64,000 nucleotides of DNA from Cloeon dipterum (taxonomy: Eukaryota; Arthropoda; Insecta; Ephemeroptera; Baetidae), in the NCBI RefSeq assembly GCF_949628265.1, contig NC_088790.1, positions 8,188,545 through 8,252,544 on the forward strand, written 5' to 3'. Positions 11,876 through 23,209 of the stretch are shown here, in pieces; within the stretch, counting starts at the first letter, position 1, and each line of letters starts with the position of its first letter. Made by a program: the position numbers and the translations under genes. Under the pieces are notes generated by a model that worked only from the letters and a program-made list of their open reading frames with translations, had not been told where the DNA came from and did not search any database.

Positions 11876-13323
11876 TTTTAAAAAAAATCTAATTCATCGA
11901 TGCAAATTCAATTTTGTTTTAAAGGTGAGAAACGAAAGTAAATTTGTGCTTGCAGTTGATTCTAAAAATATATATCTCACCTTGCTCAGTTCTTCTGCTT
12001 CTGTTTGCTGTCAAGCGACTTTTTAGTAAGTAAAAAATGTCATCCGATTAAAACACGCCGTTGGCGACTCGGTTAAGAGGGTTTGGCTTGGTGGTATTTT
12101 TTGATTATGTTAAAGGATTAACATAATATCTCATCTGGAACTAATCCGTTAAAAACTTATGCTAAATTGAACAGTCGTTGTTTAAGACTGACACCATAGT
12201 TGGAAGTGGCTTCGTGTTTAAGTAATGTCCACTATTACCATATGACCAGTAAAAGACAACATCTAAAAATGTAAATAAAAAATTTATATGAAAGACTTAC
12301 AAAAAGTTTTTTATTTGTTAAACCAAGCTCAGGTATGTGGAGTCTAAGTTTTAAGTTCTTTTCGCAGTAAGGCCGAATGAGCAAAATTAGCATGCATGAA
12401 TAACAACGCCCAAGAGAGATAAGCGCAGCAATTGTATTCAGCGAATATTCATTCCTAAGGATAAATTGCTTGAGATATTATCTTTTCTATAGCCACGGCC
12501 GTGATCTTTTGCAATGTCAATAGCTAAGCAATAAATCCTTCTTCAAAATAAACACGCCCAATTTAATCCGTTAAATCCGATTCAGTAATCCACTTGTGTC
12601 AATGCTTACAGATGCTCTTGAAAAAATGGGATAACCGGTTTGATCAACACACGTGCTTACGTGACTTAAAGCTTCAGACTAAGAAATTTGCTATCGGACA
12701 TTTGCCCAAAATCAATTATTAAATTTGCAATGCACAAAAAAGGAAAGCTAATTTATTGTTTGTGGCAAGACAAAAAAGTTTGTTGTGTACTATTAAGTAA
12801 TTTTTACAGTTTTTACACCATCGCATACGCATTATTCGTTCAAAATTACCTTGAGTGAAATTAGGTGGAAATACAAAAAAATAATTCAAGCCGATTGCAA
12901 TAAAATGTGAATCACCTTGAATCAAATAAGCACTGATATATGTGAATTGAATTAGGTAGCGCATGTCGGATTGCGTTGGATGTGACTTAAAATAAAGGCA
13001 GAGGTACTAGGTAGGGAGGGGTGGAGGGCAAATGTTTTTGGAGGCGAGCGATAACACGATGGAGCCAAAATGATTCAGTACCGAGTTGGCTTTCGAGTAG
13101 GCAGGACCCTCTACCAAGAGAGGAAGGTGCGTATTATTATACAGATTCACATACCGCGTCGACGTTTATCTTTTTTCTCCTCTCTTTATTTCCTAGCCTA
13201 AACGAACAATTTAATTGGCTGCTTCGGCACTAATTGGTGGCACGTAACTCTTTTCCCAAGGGCATCCACTATTCATTTAGGAATTTACAGAAACAATTAT
13301 GTAATTTTTCATGCCATTTTCAG
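11876..13323. other. Intergenic spacer between GMC genes 3 and 4 with putative 5'UTR of gene 4
   Basis: No exon of a known protein is visible. A possible poly(A) signal for gene 3 is at 12274-12279. Near 12990 an AAAATAAAGG box could act as a TATA element. A donor at 13125/13126 (AAG|GTGCGT) could pair with the acceptor TTTTCAG at 13323 to form a 5'UTR intron for gene 4. These last points are inference. Confidence 0.35.
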
Positions 13324-15676
13324 ATGGGGTATCTCAGGTGTCTGATATTTCAATTCATCTTCCTCCTGACCGTTTGCTCGATCCGGGGAGGCGCCGCGTT
13401 TGATTTTCGCACTCTATCCTTCGCTCTGGCCCAGTACCGGCAAATTATGAGCGGCCCTGAAGGACTGGTTTTTGACATGCCGACCAGCTTGTTGAGCGCC
13501 GAGTATGACTTCATCGTCGTCGGCGCCGGCTCCGCAGGCAGCGTTGTCGCCAACCGACTAACAGAGATGCCGGAATTCAAGACTTTGCTACTCGAGGCGG
13601 GAAAAGACGAAATCATGCTGTCCGACATGCCCGTTTTCGCCGCCCACTTCCAGCTGACCGACTACAACTGGGGTTACCGGACGCAGCCCCAAAAAGGGGC
13701 GTGCTTGGGGTTGAATGACCAGCGCTGCGTGTGGCCCAGGGGCAAGGGCATGGGAGGTAGCAGCATCATCAACTACATGATTTACACGAGGGGCCATCCC
13801 AGGGACTACGACGGCTGGGAGGAAATGGGCAACCCTGGCTGGGGCTGGAAGGATGTATACAAGTACTTCCTGAAGTCGGAGAACGCCAGAGGGGATTTGA
13901 CGGGCTCCCCGCATCACTCGACCGGAGGATACCTGGACGTTGAAATAATCAGATACAGGTAAGAACTGCACGATTTGTAACCGTATAAGATATTCCAGTA
14001 ATTCAAATTTTCAACTTCTCTGTGGTTTCAAATTGAATTAATTTAATTTGTTTATGGAATATATAGCAGAAATCATCACTCAAATTAATTTAAAAATGCA
14101 TGATTGTTTAACAGAAATATATTACGAAACAAAGTTGGAGAAAAAAATCGTTTTATTATCGATTGGTAAACTTAACCATTGTTTAGTTATTTTGCGTTTT
14201 AATTAAAATAAAAAAATTTATCTCTTTACTGAATTTGTTTTATATATCAAGCGACGTTTAAAAGGCACTATTTTTTATTTCAGTATTTTTAACACCAAAA
14301 TGTAAAAATTAAAAGCACGTGTACGATTTAAAATGCCGATTTAATTGATTGAAATTAGTAAAATTTATAATATGAAAAAGTATAATAAATCACACGATCA
14401 TTATTTATAATATTTAAAATTTCAATTTCAACGCTTTAGGACGCCACTGGTTGACGCTTTCATCAAGAGCTCAGAAGAAATGGGACACAAACAGATCGAC
14501 TACAACTCTGGCGAGCTGATGGGATTCTCATATTTGCAGGTGAACCAACGCGAGGGCCGTCGGTGCAGCGCCAGCAAAGCGTTTATCCGGCCCATTCGCC
14601 ACCGGCCCAACCTTCACGTCGCGAAAGAAGCGCAGGTGACGAGGGTGATAATTGATGCGGTAACAAAGCGCGCCATGGGCATCGAATTTGTACGCAATAA
14701 CCGCTGGCATTTCGTTCGTGCGCGTAAGGAAGTGATCCTGAGCGCTGGCGTGATCGACACGCCGAAGCTGCTGATGCTGTCTGGCATCGGACCCCGCGAG
14801 CACCTGGAATCGCTCAACATTCCTGTGGTGGCAGAGCTGCCTGGCGTCGGTCAGAATCTGCAGGACCACGTGACTACGACCTCGATCCTCTTCCGCATCA
14901 ACGAAACGGTCGGTTTGAAGGAGGAGCGGCTGACGCAGGTAGGGCCGTTTGCTAAGTGGCTCGACGAAGGCCGGGGCCCTATCACCATCTCCGGAGGCGT
15001 CGAGGGCATTGGCTACATTCGGACGCCGATCTCGAGAACCGCCACCGACTACCCGGACATCGAACTCATGTTCATCTCGAGCGGCCTGAACGCGGACAAG
15101 GGCCGGGTGGTGCGCAAGAGCATGGGCGTGTCCGACGCCGTGTACAACGCCGTGTTCAAGCCGATCGATGATGTGGACGCGTGGAGCGTGTGGCCGATGC
15201 AGCTGCGGCCCAGCAGCAGAGGCTGGGTCAAGCTGAAAAGCAAAAATCCGTTCGCCTGGCCCATCATGTCCGGCAACTACTTCGACGACCCTCACGACCT
15301 TGACATAATCGTCGAGGGTATCAAGTTCGTCATTGAAATGAGTAAGTCAGCTGCTTTCCAAAAGTACAACAGCACCGTGCACGACATCCCCGTGCCGGGA
15401 TGCGCGCATCTAATATTCGGCACCGACGATTACTGGCGGTGTGCTGTGCGGCACTTGACGCAGAACGTGTATCATCAGTGCGGCACCGCCAAAATGGGCC
15501 CCGCCAGCGATCCAGAGGCGGTCGTCGATCCTCAGCTCAGGGTGCATGGGATTAACGGACTCAGGGTGGTCGACGCGTCGATCATCCCGCGCATTCCTGC
15601 GGCGCACACCAATTCGGTTTGCACCATGATCGCCGAAAAGGCGGGGGACATGATCAAAAGTGACTACAAGAAGTGA
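13324..15676 (+). CDS. GMC oxidoreductase 4, glucose dehydrogenase-like, secreted
   Basis: Coding exons 13324-13958 and 14440-15676 give 623 residues. The open frame extends upstream to 13234, but the ATG at 13324 directly follows an acceptor (CCATTTTCAG) and starts a clear signal peptide (CLIFQFIFLLTVC). The FAD motif GAGSAG is at 67-72, signature 1 contains RGKGMGGSSIINY, signature 2 is DTPKLLMLSGIG, and the catalytic histidines lie in YHQCGTAKMG and AAHTN. It is more diverged than genes 2 and 3: it has ISSGLNAD and MQLRPSSRG where they have FASGSLNSD and MILKPNSRG. GC at third codon positions is high in exon 2, which creates a long antisense shadow frame. A possible poly(A) signal is at 16031-16036. 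Confidence 0.92.
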
Positions 15677-18600
15677 TATTAAATTATTCCGATTTAACCC
15701 GTTTGCGCGAGAAATAGTGGAATGATAAATGCAGCTAATATAATGCCTCGACTTATGGTTAATGATGTAACAAAAAATGTTTTCACCTGCAAGGGCGAGA
15801 ATATACCAAAATGATAAACATCGCATGCATTTACATGTTAACATATCACATTAATTATTGCTCGAACTTTTGTTCAGTCTCGAGGCTGTTGTAAGAAACT
15901 GTTAACTTTTAACAGAATCTAAGTATGGGATCTCTTTATAGGAAGAAAAATGTTCAAGTACAGAAAAGGAGAAAAGAATCAAAAATTATTATTAATATCA
16001 AAATCTGTTTCTAAACGAGAATCAGGCCCAAATAAAAAATGCATCTCATTTTCCAATATTCCCAATTAAGAAGGAAAATATACAACAGCTCTCGATTGTT
16101 ATTAAAGTTCATTTTTCTTAACTGGTTTCATATCATTTATACTTCCATTTTCCTAGTTTTTCTACGTTATATGCTACTATATAATTACTCTGATAAACTA
16201 CCACAGAGAGCAGACCGCACGTTTTCCCCGTTTAGCTGAAGCAACAAGCTGCGTTGCCATTTCCATACCGGGGGGCTAAACTTTGTCCTTTTGCACGTAA
16301 AACATACACAGCACACACTCCCCCTGACAAAACGACCCTTTTTAATTTGCCGTGCGCCGCCACGTGAGGGCAATTCATCATAAAAACGCTGCACTTGACA
16401 CGAAGCGAGCGGCGAGCTGGCGAGACCTAAATTTGGCGCAGGCGGGCCAGGCGGGCGGCGCCGAAAAAGAGTCGATTTTTATTATATCACCTGGCCAATG
16501 GCTCAGAACGGATTACCACTAAGGGGATGTTGGCCGCCCGCTCTGGGCTGAATGCAGAGCGCGCGTTGCTTGAATAAAGACCACTGATGATGTCGAGGGG
16601 ACGCGCCCGCGTCCTAATAAAAGATGAATCAAGCTGATAGATCACGCACATGCGAGGCTTCGACGATAAACGACGCGAATGGAGAGTTTAAACAGTAGAC
16701 TAAGTCAACGCATGATGTTTGCATAAAAATAGAAGGAGATTGTGTGGCTCCTCTTTTCAAGAAGATAAATCAGACTGGATTTACATTTTTTTAATATTTA
16801 TCGCATTAACATTTCAGCAGGCCTCGAGGCTTCAGGTGGATCACAAAATATTTTGTTTCCAAATCATACACATGTTTTGGGTTGTTCTGATAAGCGATAT
16901 TATATTGTCTATTATGTTCATTGTGAAAAATTGCCTCCTATGTTTTTAATTTTTACTTTTTGTTGGTGTTTTAAGTATAAAATGTGTTATGTAGACGACG
17001 TTATTTTCAGATCAAAGGAAAATTTTGAAGACCGTCTTGCGGTTTTTATTACTCAAGAAAAGGACGCGTAGAGAACAGCAGCTGGTCCTTCGGGCCAGAT
17101 AATTACGAGAGATAAACTTGCAGCACTGTTTCTTTCGTTGAAATAAGGCAATGATATTTGTTTCGGTTTTTTTAACCTCTGCACAGCACTTCCCGTGGGC
17201 TATGAGCTCAGTGGGTCCCAATAACACCGCCGAACGAATAACATGGGGCCCGAGTGGCCGCAGAGGAGCTTGAGCCCAATGTAGCCATTTTTTCGCTTCC
17301 TCGAACCGAGTTCTTTGATTAAAAAGCCAGACATTTGTCCCTGGAAAGACTAAACCAGTAAGTGGTGAGTCGGCGCCTGTGCGCCTCCCAACCCGTTGAG
17401 CTATATTTGAGCATTTTGAGTCACTTAATTAAGCACCATTGGTTCATACACATACAACTCCGAATTTAAAAAATTGTATAACCGTTTCAAAGTATTTTAT
17501 ATCTATATCTGTTTCTTTATTCATGTACATTACATAGGTCGGATTAAATAATTGCTATATCAGTTTTTATGGCCGGAAAATGCTGTGGATAATATCGCAT
17601 TCAAAATTCACCTTAAAATAAATAAATACTTCCGTTTGTAGTTTTAGCTTTAAGAACTCTGGGAATCAATATTGCCAAAAAGATCAGAACCTCAAGATGA
17701 TTCTGTTGAATTCTAATGGCAATTTCATAGTGATAAATGATATTCTTCTATTTTCCATGTACCAATGGCAGTTTAACACCCAACACATTGTTTCAAGGTC
17801 ACGACTAACAGCGGCATCTCGGCATCTCTTGATCAACACTGTGCGAAATATTTGCACGCCCCTTTTTTTCTTTGAAACATTAAGGCATTTAACAACATTT
17901 CAATGCTTCAAAGGCTATATTTCACGGCATTTCTTTGCTTTTAGCACCAGCAAACAGCATTTCACGATGCAGCCCTTAGAGACCAAAGAAGAAAAACTTA
18001 AAATCCGTGCGTGGCCGTGGAATTGAAACGCAATTAGCAATGAGAGATTTAAAGAGTCGCGCCGCCCGAGCGAAATATTCCTGAGTATTTTTGGTCTTGG
18101 GTGTGCTGCTATATACTGATAAAAATTTAATTCATTTGCTTGCTTGCCTCTTTCCTCTGCAGCAGTCACTTTTGACGCAAGCAAAGAAACATACGCGCGC
18201 GCCAGCAAGCGAGAAAAGCTGCTATTCGAGCTGTAGGAGTGGCTCAAAACAAAGTGTAAAAAGCAAATAAAATATTTTTACCTTCGATTTTCCTCTTTTC
18301 CAGCAAGCAAAAATATTGACGCAGTAATGCCAAATAATAATGTCATAATAATTTCAACTTGAATCAATAACAAACTCGCATTGAAATTCAGCCCGGCGCC
18401 TCCGGCAACGAATGAAATATTCAGTGCAGTTTTTCCTCCTGGCCCCAGGCTGGCTGGAAATCTATTTGCAGTGTGCGCTTTTGGAGAACAACAGGGGTCC
18501 ATTGTCGTGGCGCATGATGATAATGGAAAACAAGTGGCAACCACTTAGGCTAGCTGTAAAATGCAAGCGGCGAAAAATTGTTTGGAATCATCGTCCGAAT

Positions 18601-19213
18601 GATGACCAAACGGGGCGAACGCGTAATTTTGTTTGAGTGTGCGACAAATGAAGCCTCACGAGTGTCTTCTTCTTAAGACGATGCGGTCGCCGTCTTGCGA
18701 GGGACAGTCAAAATAACGAGAGACGAATAATAAGGTTTCGGGATTATTCAGTGTTAAATATATTCAAAGGCACCACCGCAAAGCTTGCAAAAGGGTGTGC
18801 TTCAGATAATGGTGCACCTTGCAACCCCCTTTCAAGCAAAATAATAATAATAAATTTAATGAGATGAAAATTTATTTTTAAATTTCGTTTGAGTTTAAAT
18901 TATTAATTTTGAATTCCTTTTAGTTACAAAGAGCCACCTATGCACTTCCTCCCTTCGGTGTTATCAATTAAAACCCAGGTCAACCCTTTAATGCAATTCT
19001 TTCGTATTGATTATAAGGACTCTGGCCAAAAACAACAAACAAAAATGCGAGCGACCGTGCCGACAGGGCTGGCCAGCGTCGAAGACCCAGCCCTTGCTGC
19101 TCTCCGTGGTTCGCCGAGGGCACCACGCCCCCGTCGGCAGCCGAAAGGCACCCCGTCGGTGCGGACAGGCTGAGTCCGCAAGGGTGTTTTGCTGCAATGT
19201 CACACGGACTCAC
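15677..19213. other. Noncoding, probable flotillin-2 intron 1 sequence proximal to exon 1
   Basis: Both strands were read and no conserved exon was recognised. A GC-rich patch at 16380-16600 has no convincing frame. 17200-17405 resembles a tRNA-derived element (listed separately). A short (TAA)n run lies at 18840-18855. In Drosophila such proximal intron DNA can carry enhancers or alternative first exons, but nothing specific is visible here. Confidence 0.45.
17210..17405 (-). mobile_element. Possible tRNA-derived SINE fragment
   Basis: On the - strand, 17403-17392 reads TAGCTCAACGGG, a full match to the RNA polymerase III A box (TRGYNNARYGG). About 90 nt further, GGTTCGAGG matches the first nine bases of a B box, and a short A-run ends the segment. 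The A-to-B spacing is longer than in a tRNA and the flanks do not fold into a cloverleaf, so a degenerate SINE is more likely than a tRNA gene. Chance cannot be excluded without genomic copies. Confidence 0.25.
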
Positions 19214-19262
19214 CTGATACGATGAGAGCCTCGTTTGGTCCGACAGTATAGATATTTCCCAT
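19214..19262 (-). CDS. Flo2: Flotillin-2, first coding exon
   Basis: The - strand ATG at 19262-19260 opens MGNIYTVGPNEALIVSG, the flotillin-2 N-terminus, including the Gly2 that is myristoylated in this family. The exon is 49 nt and ends in phase 1 at a perfect donor (CAG|GTGAGT), matching the next residue (Gly) of other insect flotillin-2 proteins. Flotillin-2 is a membrane-microdomain scaffold with an SPFH domain; that domain must be encoded by exons to the left. I found none down to position 1, so the first intron is at least 19.2 kb and contains all four GMC genes on the opposite strand. The recognisable piece is short, but the sequence is distinctive and the synteny with GMC genes supports it. 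Confidence 0.88.
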
Positions 19263-19420
19263 GGTTCTTGATATTCACGCACTGACACTCTCAACCGGTC
19301 ACAGACGACTCAGCACCATAAACGATTGTGAAACGAAACTGCCCAAACCAAGGAATTTATATGAAGGCTAGAACTCTTTCTAAACACGGCACTGTAGACG
19401 GGACGCAAGCAAGAAGACTA

Positions 19421-19427
19421 CTTTATA
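19421..19427 (-). promoter_or_regulatory. TATA box of flotillin-2
   Basis: TATAAAG on the - strand lies about 160 nt upstream of the flotillin-2 ATG, next to a GC-rich GGCGGC tract. It predicts a start site near 19395 and a 5'UTR of about 130 nt. It faces away from the PP4 gene, whose coding start is 0.8 kb to the right, so the region between is a divergent promoter. Confidence 0.45.
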
Positions 19428-20239
19428 GGCGGCACGGCGGCGGCGCGAGGGGTAAACTGTAACCCCCGCCTCCTCGCTATGTTGCGTTGCGTCATTTTAC
19501 CCCTAGCTCAGTGTGGGTGTTTTGTGTTTTGGTCGCATTCTGCTTTTTCAATAACATATTTTATCTTTCGGTAGGGTTGACGAAATTTTATTATCCGGAA
19601 CGACGGTAGACGCTTTTATTTTGTATTTGCCGGTAAAAATAATAGCGTGTGCTTGCAAGACGTAGGACTCGCTTGGTTCTCTTCTCTGATTAGTAATAAA
19701 CATTGCTGCCAACCATAACATCCTTTCAATTAATTCAACAATATTGATCCCATTATTAGACATAATACTATCATACCTCAAAAAATTTGGATAATATTAT
19801 TTGTAATTTATCCTATTATTCTCCATTGAAGATCTTATAGCATAAAAAACAAATTTCACAAAAAAATGAATGATTCACAAAGCCGCTAAAATTTGTGGCA
19901 CCCCTGCCGCATCCATTTGTCTCACAACAGTATTGAGTCTTGTTTACTTCCCCGTCGTTTAATTTACCCGTTTTTCGCTCTTTACCGTCGAGTGTTCTCG
20001 CTTGTTTCTTGATAGAAACTCGCGTGAAACAGCCAAGATCAGGTTTGTTAAAAGATCCTTACAGAATTCTCGCACTTTATGCGCATAATAACATTACTTC
20101 CTTACTTTATATCTAAATGTTCCTGTTGTCACTTTCCAATGCATTCATTGAACATTCTTCTCTATTAGCACCTGAAATGCATTCTTCTGGCTTCCTTTAT
20201 TATTCAATTTGCTGATAACATAATTGTTCCCCGCAGAAA
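19428..20239. other. Divergent promoter region between flotillin-2 and PP4
   Basis: No exon is seen apart from the likely PP4 5'UTR. The PP4 ATG is preceded by an acceptor (TTCCCCGCAG, ending 20236), so a noncoding first exon and a 5'UTR intron lie here. The donor cannot be placed with confidence. Confidence 0.4.
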
Positions 20240-21380
20240 ATGGGAGACACAAGTGATCTGGACCGTCAAATTGAGCAGTTGAAGAAATGTGAAATCATCA
20301 CCGAAAACGAAGTCAAGGCTCTTTGCTCCAAAGCCCGCGAAATTTTGGTTGAGGAGAGCAATGTTCAGCGTGTGGATGCACCAGTTACCGTAATAAAATC
20401 AATTTTCGAATTATTGGGCCTCTATCACACTTCTTGACAGGTCTGCGGTGACATCCATGGACAGTTCTATGATCTGAAGGAGCTGTTTAAGGTTGGGGGC
20501 GATGTGCCTCTCACAAATTATTTGTTTATGGGAGATTTCGTCGATCGAGGCTTCTATAGCGTTGAAACCTTCCTCCTTCTTCTAGCACTAAAGGTTACAT
20601 AAAAAAATATAATTTTTCTTGCTAAAATTTAAATTTTCATGCAGGTAAGATATCCCGACCGAATCACATTGATACGTGGAAACCACGAGTCAAGGCAAAT
20701 CACCCAAGTCTATGGCTTCTATGATGAGTGTTTGAGAAAATATGGAAGCATCACAGTCTGGCGTTATTGCACTGAGATCTTTGACTACCTGAGCCTCTCC
20801 GCCATCATTGATGGAAAGGTGTGTGTTAATTTTTGACAAAGAAGTTTGTTATTAACTTGAGTTGTTTCTTTGCCAGATCTTCTGTGTCCACGGTGGGCTC
20901 TCTCCATCGATACAATCCCTTGATCAGATCCGAACCATCGACCGGAAGCAGGAAGTTCCTCACGATGGACCCATGTGCGACCTGCTGTGGTCTGACCCTG
21001 AAGATACTCAAGGCTGGGGCATCAGCCCAAGAGGGGCAGGATACCTCTTTGGATCCGACGTGGTGGCTCAGTTCAATGCCACTAATGACATCCAGATGAT
21101 CTGCCGAGCCCACCAACTTGTTATGGAAGGATACAAGTGGCATTTCAATGAGACGGTGCTCACAGTTTGGTCTGCGCCTAACTATTGCTACAGGTAATGT
21201 TTGCTTCTATCCATTGTTTTGTTTTCTTATAAAAATGGGATTGATTCTAGATGTGGAAACGTTGCTGCAATCCTGGAACTGAATGAGAACCTTCAGAAAA
21301 ATTTCACCATCTTTGAAGCTGCACCACAGGAGAGTCGAGGCATTCCATCAAAGAAACCTCAAGCCGATTACTTTTTATAA
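20240..21380 (+). CDS. PP4c: Serine/threonine protein phosphatase 4 catalytic subunit
   Basis: Five coding exons (20240-20389, 20441-20593, 20645-20818, 20877-21193, 21251-21380) give 307 residues, exactly the family length. The N-terminal [18 protein letters not shown] distinguishes PP4 from PP2A and PP6. Metal-binding PPP motifs follow in order: GDIHG (53-57), GDFVDRG, RGNHES, and HGGLSPSIQ. The protein ends in the tripeptide YFL, whose terminal leucine is carboxyl-methylated in this family. It is a nuclear and cytoplasmic Mn/Fe-type phosphatase working with R2/R3 regulatory subunits in DNA repair, centrosome maturation and signalling. Introns are 50-60 bp. It converges on Sirt4, with only 274 bp between the stops; poly(A) signal AATAAA at 21552-21557. 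Confidence 0.98.
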
Positions 21381-21654
21381 AATCTTCCATTGTGTCAAGG
21401 ATCGCAGAGATACTTCGTCCTTTCATTCGCGAAAATTTCTATGATCCATCAACAAATTCTTTATTTTTAACTACAATAGATGCGTACACAATATTAGTTT
21501 AATTCCATTCATCTACAAAAATAGTGAATTTTCCTCTGACTGACACTACCGAATAAATTGAAATTATTTCATGATTCCGTTCGCCATTTTTATATACATA
21601 AAAAGTCGAATAAATCTGTAATAACATTTGAAAATTTTAATGTGTATCAATAAT

Positions 21655-22799
21655 TCACAAATTATTATTCAGTTCATGAGATAGAAACGTCATCACTTCA
21701 CCGCATCTGGCATTAATTTTAAACTGCGCTAAATTGTCGCCAAACGAAGGACCAATGTTGACTAAAGCAATCGGCATTCTCTGCTTGTGAGCGTGTTCTA
21801 TGTGATCGCGACCAGATCTCGTATGCAGAGTTGTTCCTAGGACTAAAATTGCGTCGCTCTTCTCAATTTCTCTTTTAACTTGTTCCTTCCGTCCTTTGGG
21901 CAAATTCTCGCCGTAGAACACGACATTTGGTTTTAAAATGCCAGAGCCACACTTCGGGCATGGAGGTACGGTGAAATTCGATGAGACTTCCTAAAATAGA
22001 AGTAGAATTAAAATTATTTTAGCATTTAATCTCAATAATTTAAACTTGCTTTGCTCAGTTCCACATCTCCATCAGGTCTGAGGGCAGTCGCCTCAAAGTC
22101 GATGTTGAATAAATTTCTATTCGCTGATCGTAACATTTCTTGAAATTTAAATCGGTCCAAAATATTTTCACAGTTCATGCACCGGACCTCAAACAGAGTG
22201 CCGTGCAGCTCAATTATCTTTTTGCTCCCTGATTTGTGGTGAAGTCTGTCCACATTCTGAGTTACAAGGCAGCTAATTTTTCCTTTGTCCTCCCAATTCG
22301 CCAGGGTGTAGTGCGTCACGTTGGGCTGTCTCTGCGTTTGGTAGCTCCAACCAGCAAAGCTCCTTGCCCAGTAAATTTTTCTTGTCGACTCCTTCTTCAT
22401 GAAATCCTGGTAATTTGTTGGCTTGAAATTCGGTCTTCGGGCCACTAGCCCGGTGCCCTCGGACCTGTAGTCTGGAAGGCCTGACTCGGTCGAGACACCT
22501 GCTCCGGTTATCACAAAGAGACTTCTAGCTGACTGGATGAACTCCGTCAATGGGGCCAATTCAGAACGCTTCACAGACTCGTGTTTAGGCACATAATTTA
22601 TCATTGTGGCAAGTTTCTTTGTGTTTGAAGGCAGCGCTTGCGATGTAACTTGCCTTAAATTACGGAACCAACTCTAGAAGAAATTTTTGAAAATTAATTA
22701 TTTATTTTTTCTAAGATGTAGTTAAAGCAGCTGTTAAACAAACATGAACTAGCAAACAACAGAACAAAAACCGATTGAAAAATTAATGACTTTTACCAT
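21655..22799 (-). CDS. Sirt4: Sirtuin 4, mitochondrial NAD-dependent protein deacylase/ADP-ribosyltransferase
   Basis: On the - strand: exon 1 is the ATG alone (22799-22797, followed by GTAAAA), exon 2 is 22673-22050, and exon 3 is 21990-21655, giving 320 residues. An alternative start at internal Met25 would remove the basic N-terminus (MSWFRNLRQVTSQAL), which fits a mitochondrial presequence. NAD-binding GAGVSTESGLPDYRSEG begins at 58, TQNVDRLHH lies at 139-147, and catalytic His158 is in ELHG. Structural zinc cysteines are 166, 169, 220 and 223, and LGTTLHTRSG follows. The whole reads as class II SIRT4, not SIRT5. The second intron (22049-21991, 59 bp) has a GC donor (AAA|GCAAGT) with acceptor TTTTAG. 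This retains the glutamate conserved in SIRT4 (SKEVSSNF); a GT donor 4 nt later with an acceptor 4 nt later gives a protein of equal length. Confidence 0.93.
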
Positions 22800-23188
22800 T
22801 TTAGTCGTCTACGTAGTATAATGATGCTGTCAATAGGTATAGAAAATATATAAGTATGTAAAGCAAAAATTAAAATGCTCGCGAAATGCGTGCAAGACTT
22901 GATGTTGAGTGTTGTTGTTATTTTGGTGAAGTGGGTTAACTTAACTCTGATAAAAGTGTGTCAATCTTTAGTTCAGTGACCCCTATTTCACGTTCACGAG
23001 TAATAGTGAAAGTGTTTTGCTTGTTGTTGATTGTAGATGGCGCCATCATTCGAAATTTTTGAAGCAACGCACAATTAATCAGCCAACCAGATGTATTGAA
23101 TACAGAACAGCTTGAATGAACTTGACCAATCACAATCACTTTTCAGCTCAGCCTAGCCCACCCAAGCCCACCTAGCCCTAGCCGTTTG

Positions 23189-23209
23189 CTGATCACTGAT
23201 CACTGATCA
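23189..23209. repeat. Three tandem copies of a 7-bp unit (CTGATCA)
   Basis: Perfect threefold repeat in the divergent Sirt4/cactin intergenic region, 200 bp before the cactin ATG and 390 bp before the Sirt4 ATG. Each junction also makes a TGATCA palindrome. It may be a regulatory cluster or simple slippage. Confidence 0.8.

Noticed and set aside
14528..15295. 255-codon antisense open frame inside GMC gene 4 exon 2
   Set aside because: High GC at third codon positions of the real gene removes antisense stops; similar shadow frames occur under genes 1, 2 and 3, and none has a protein-like pattern.
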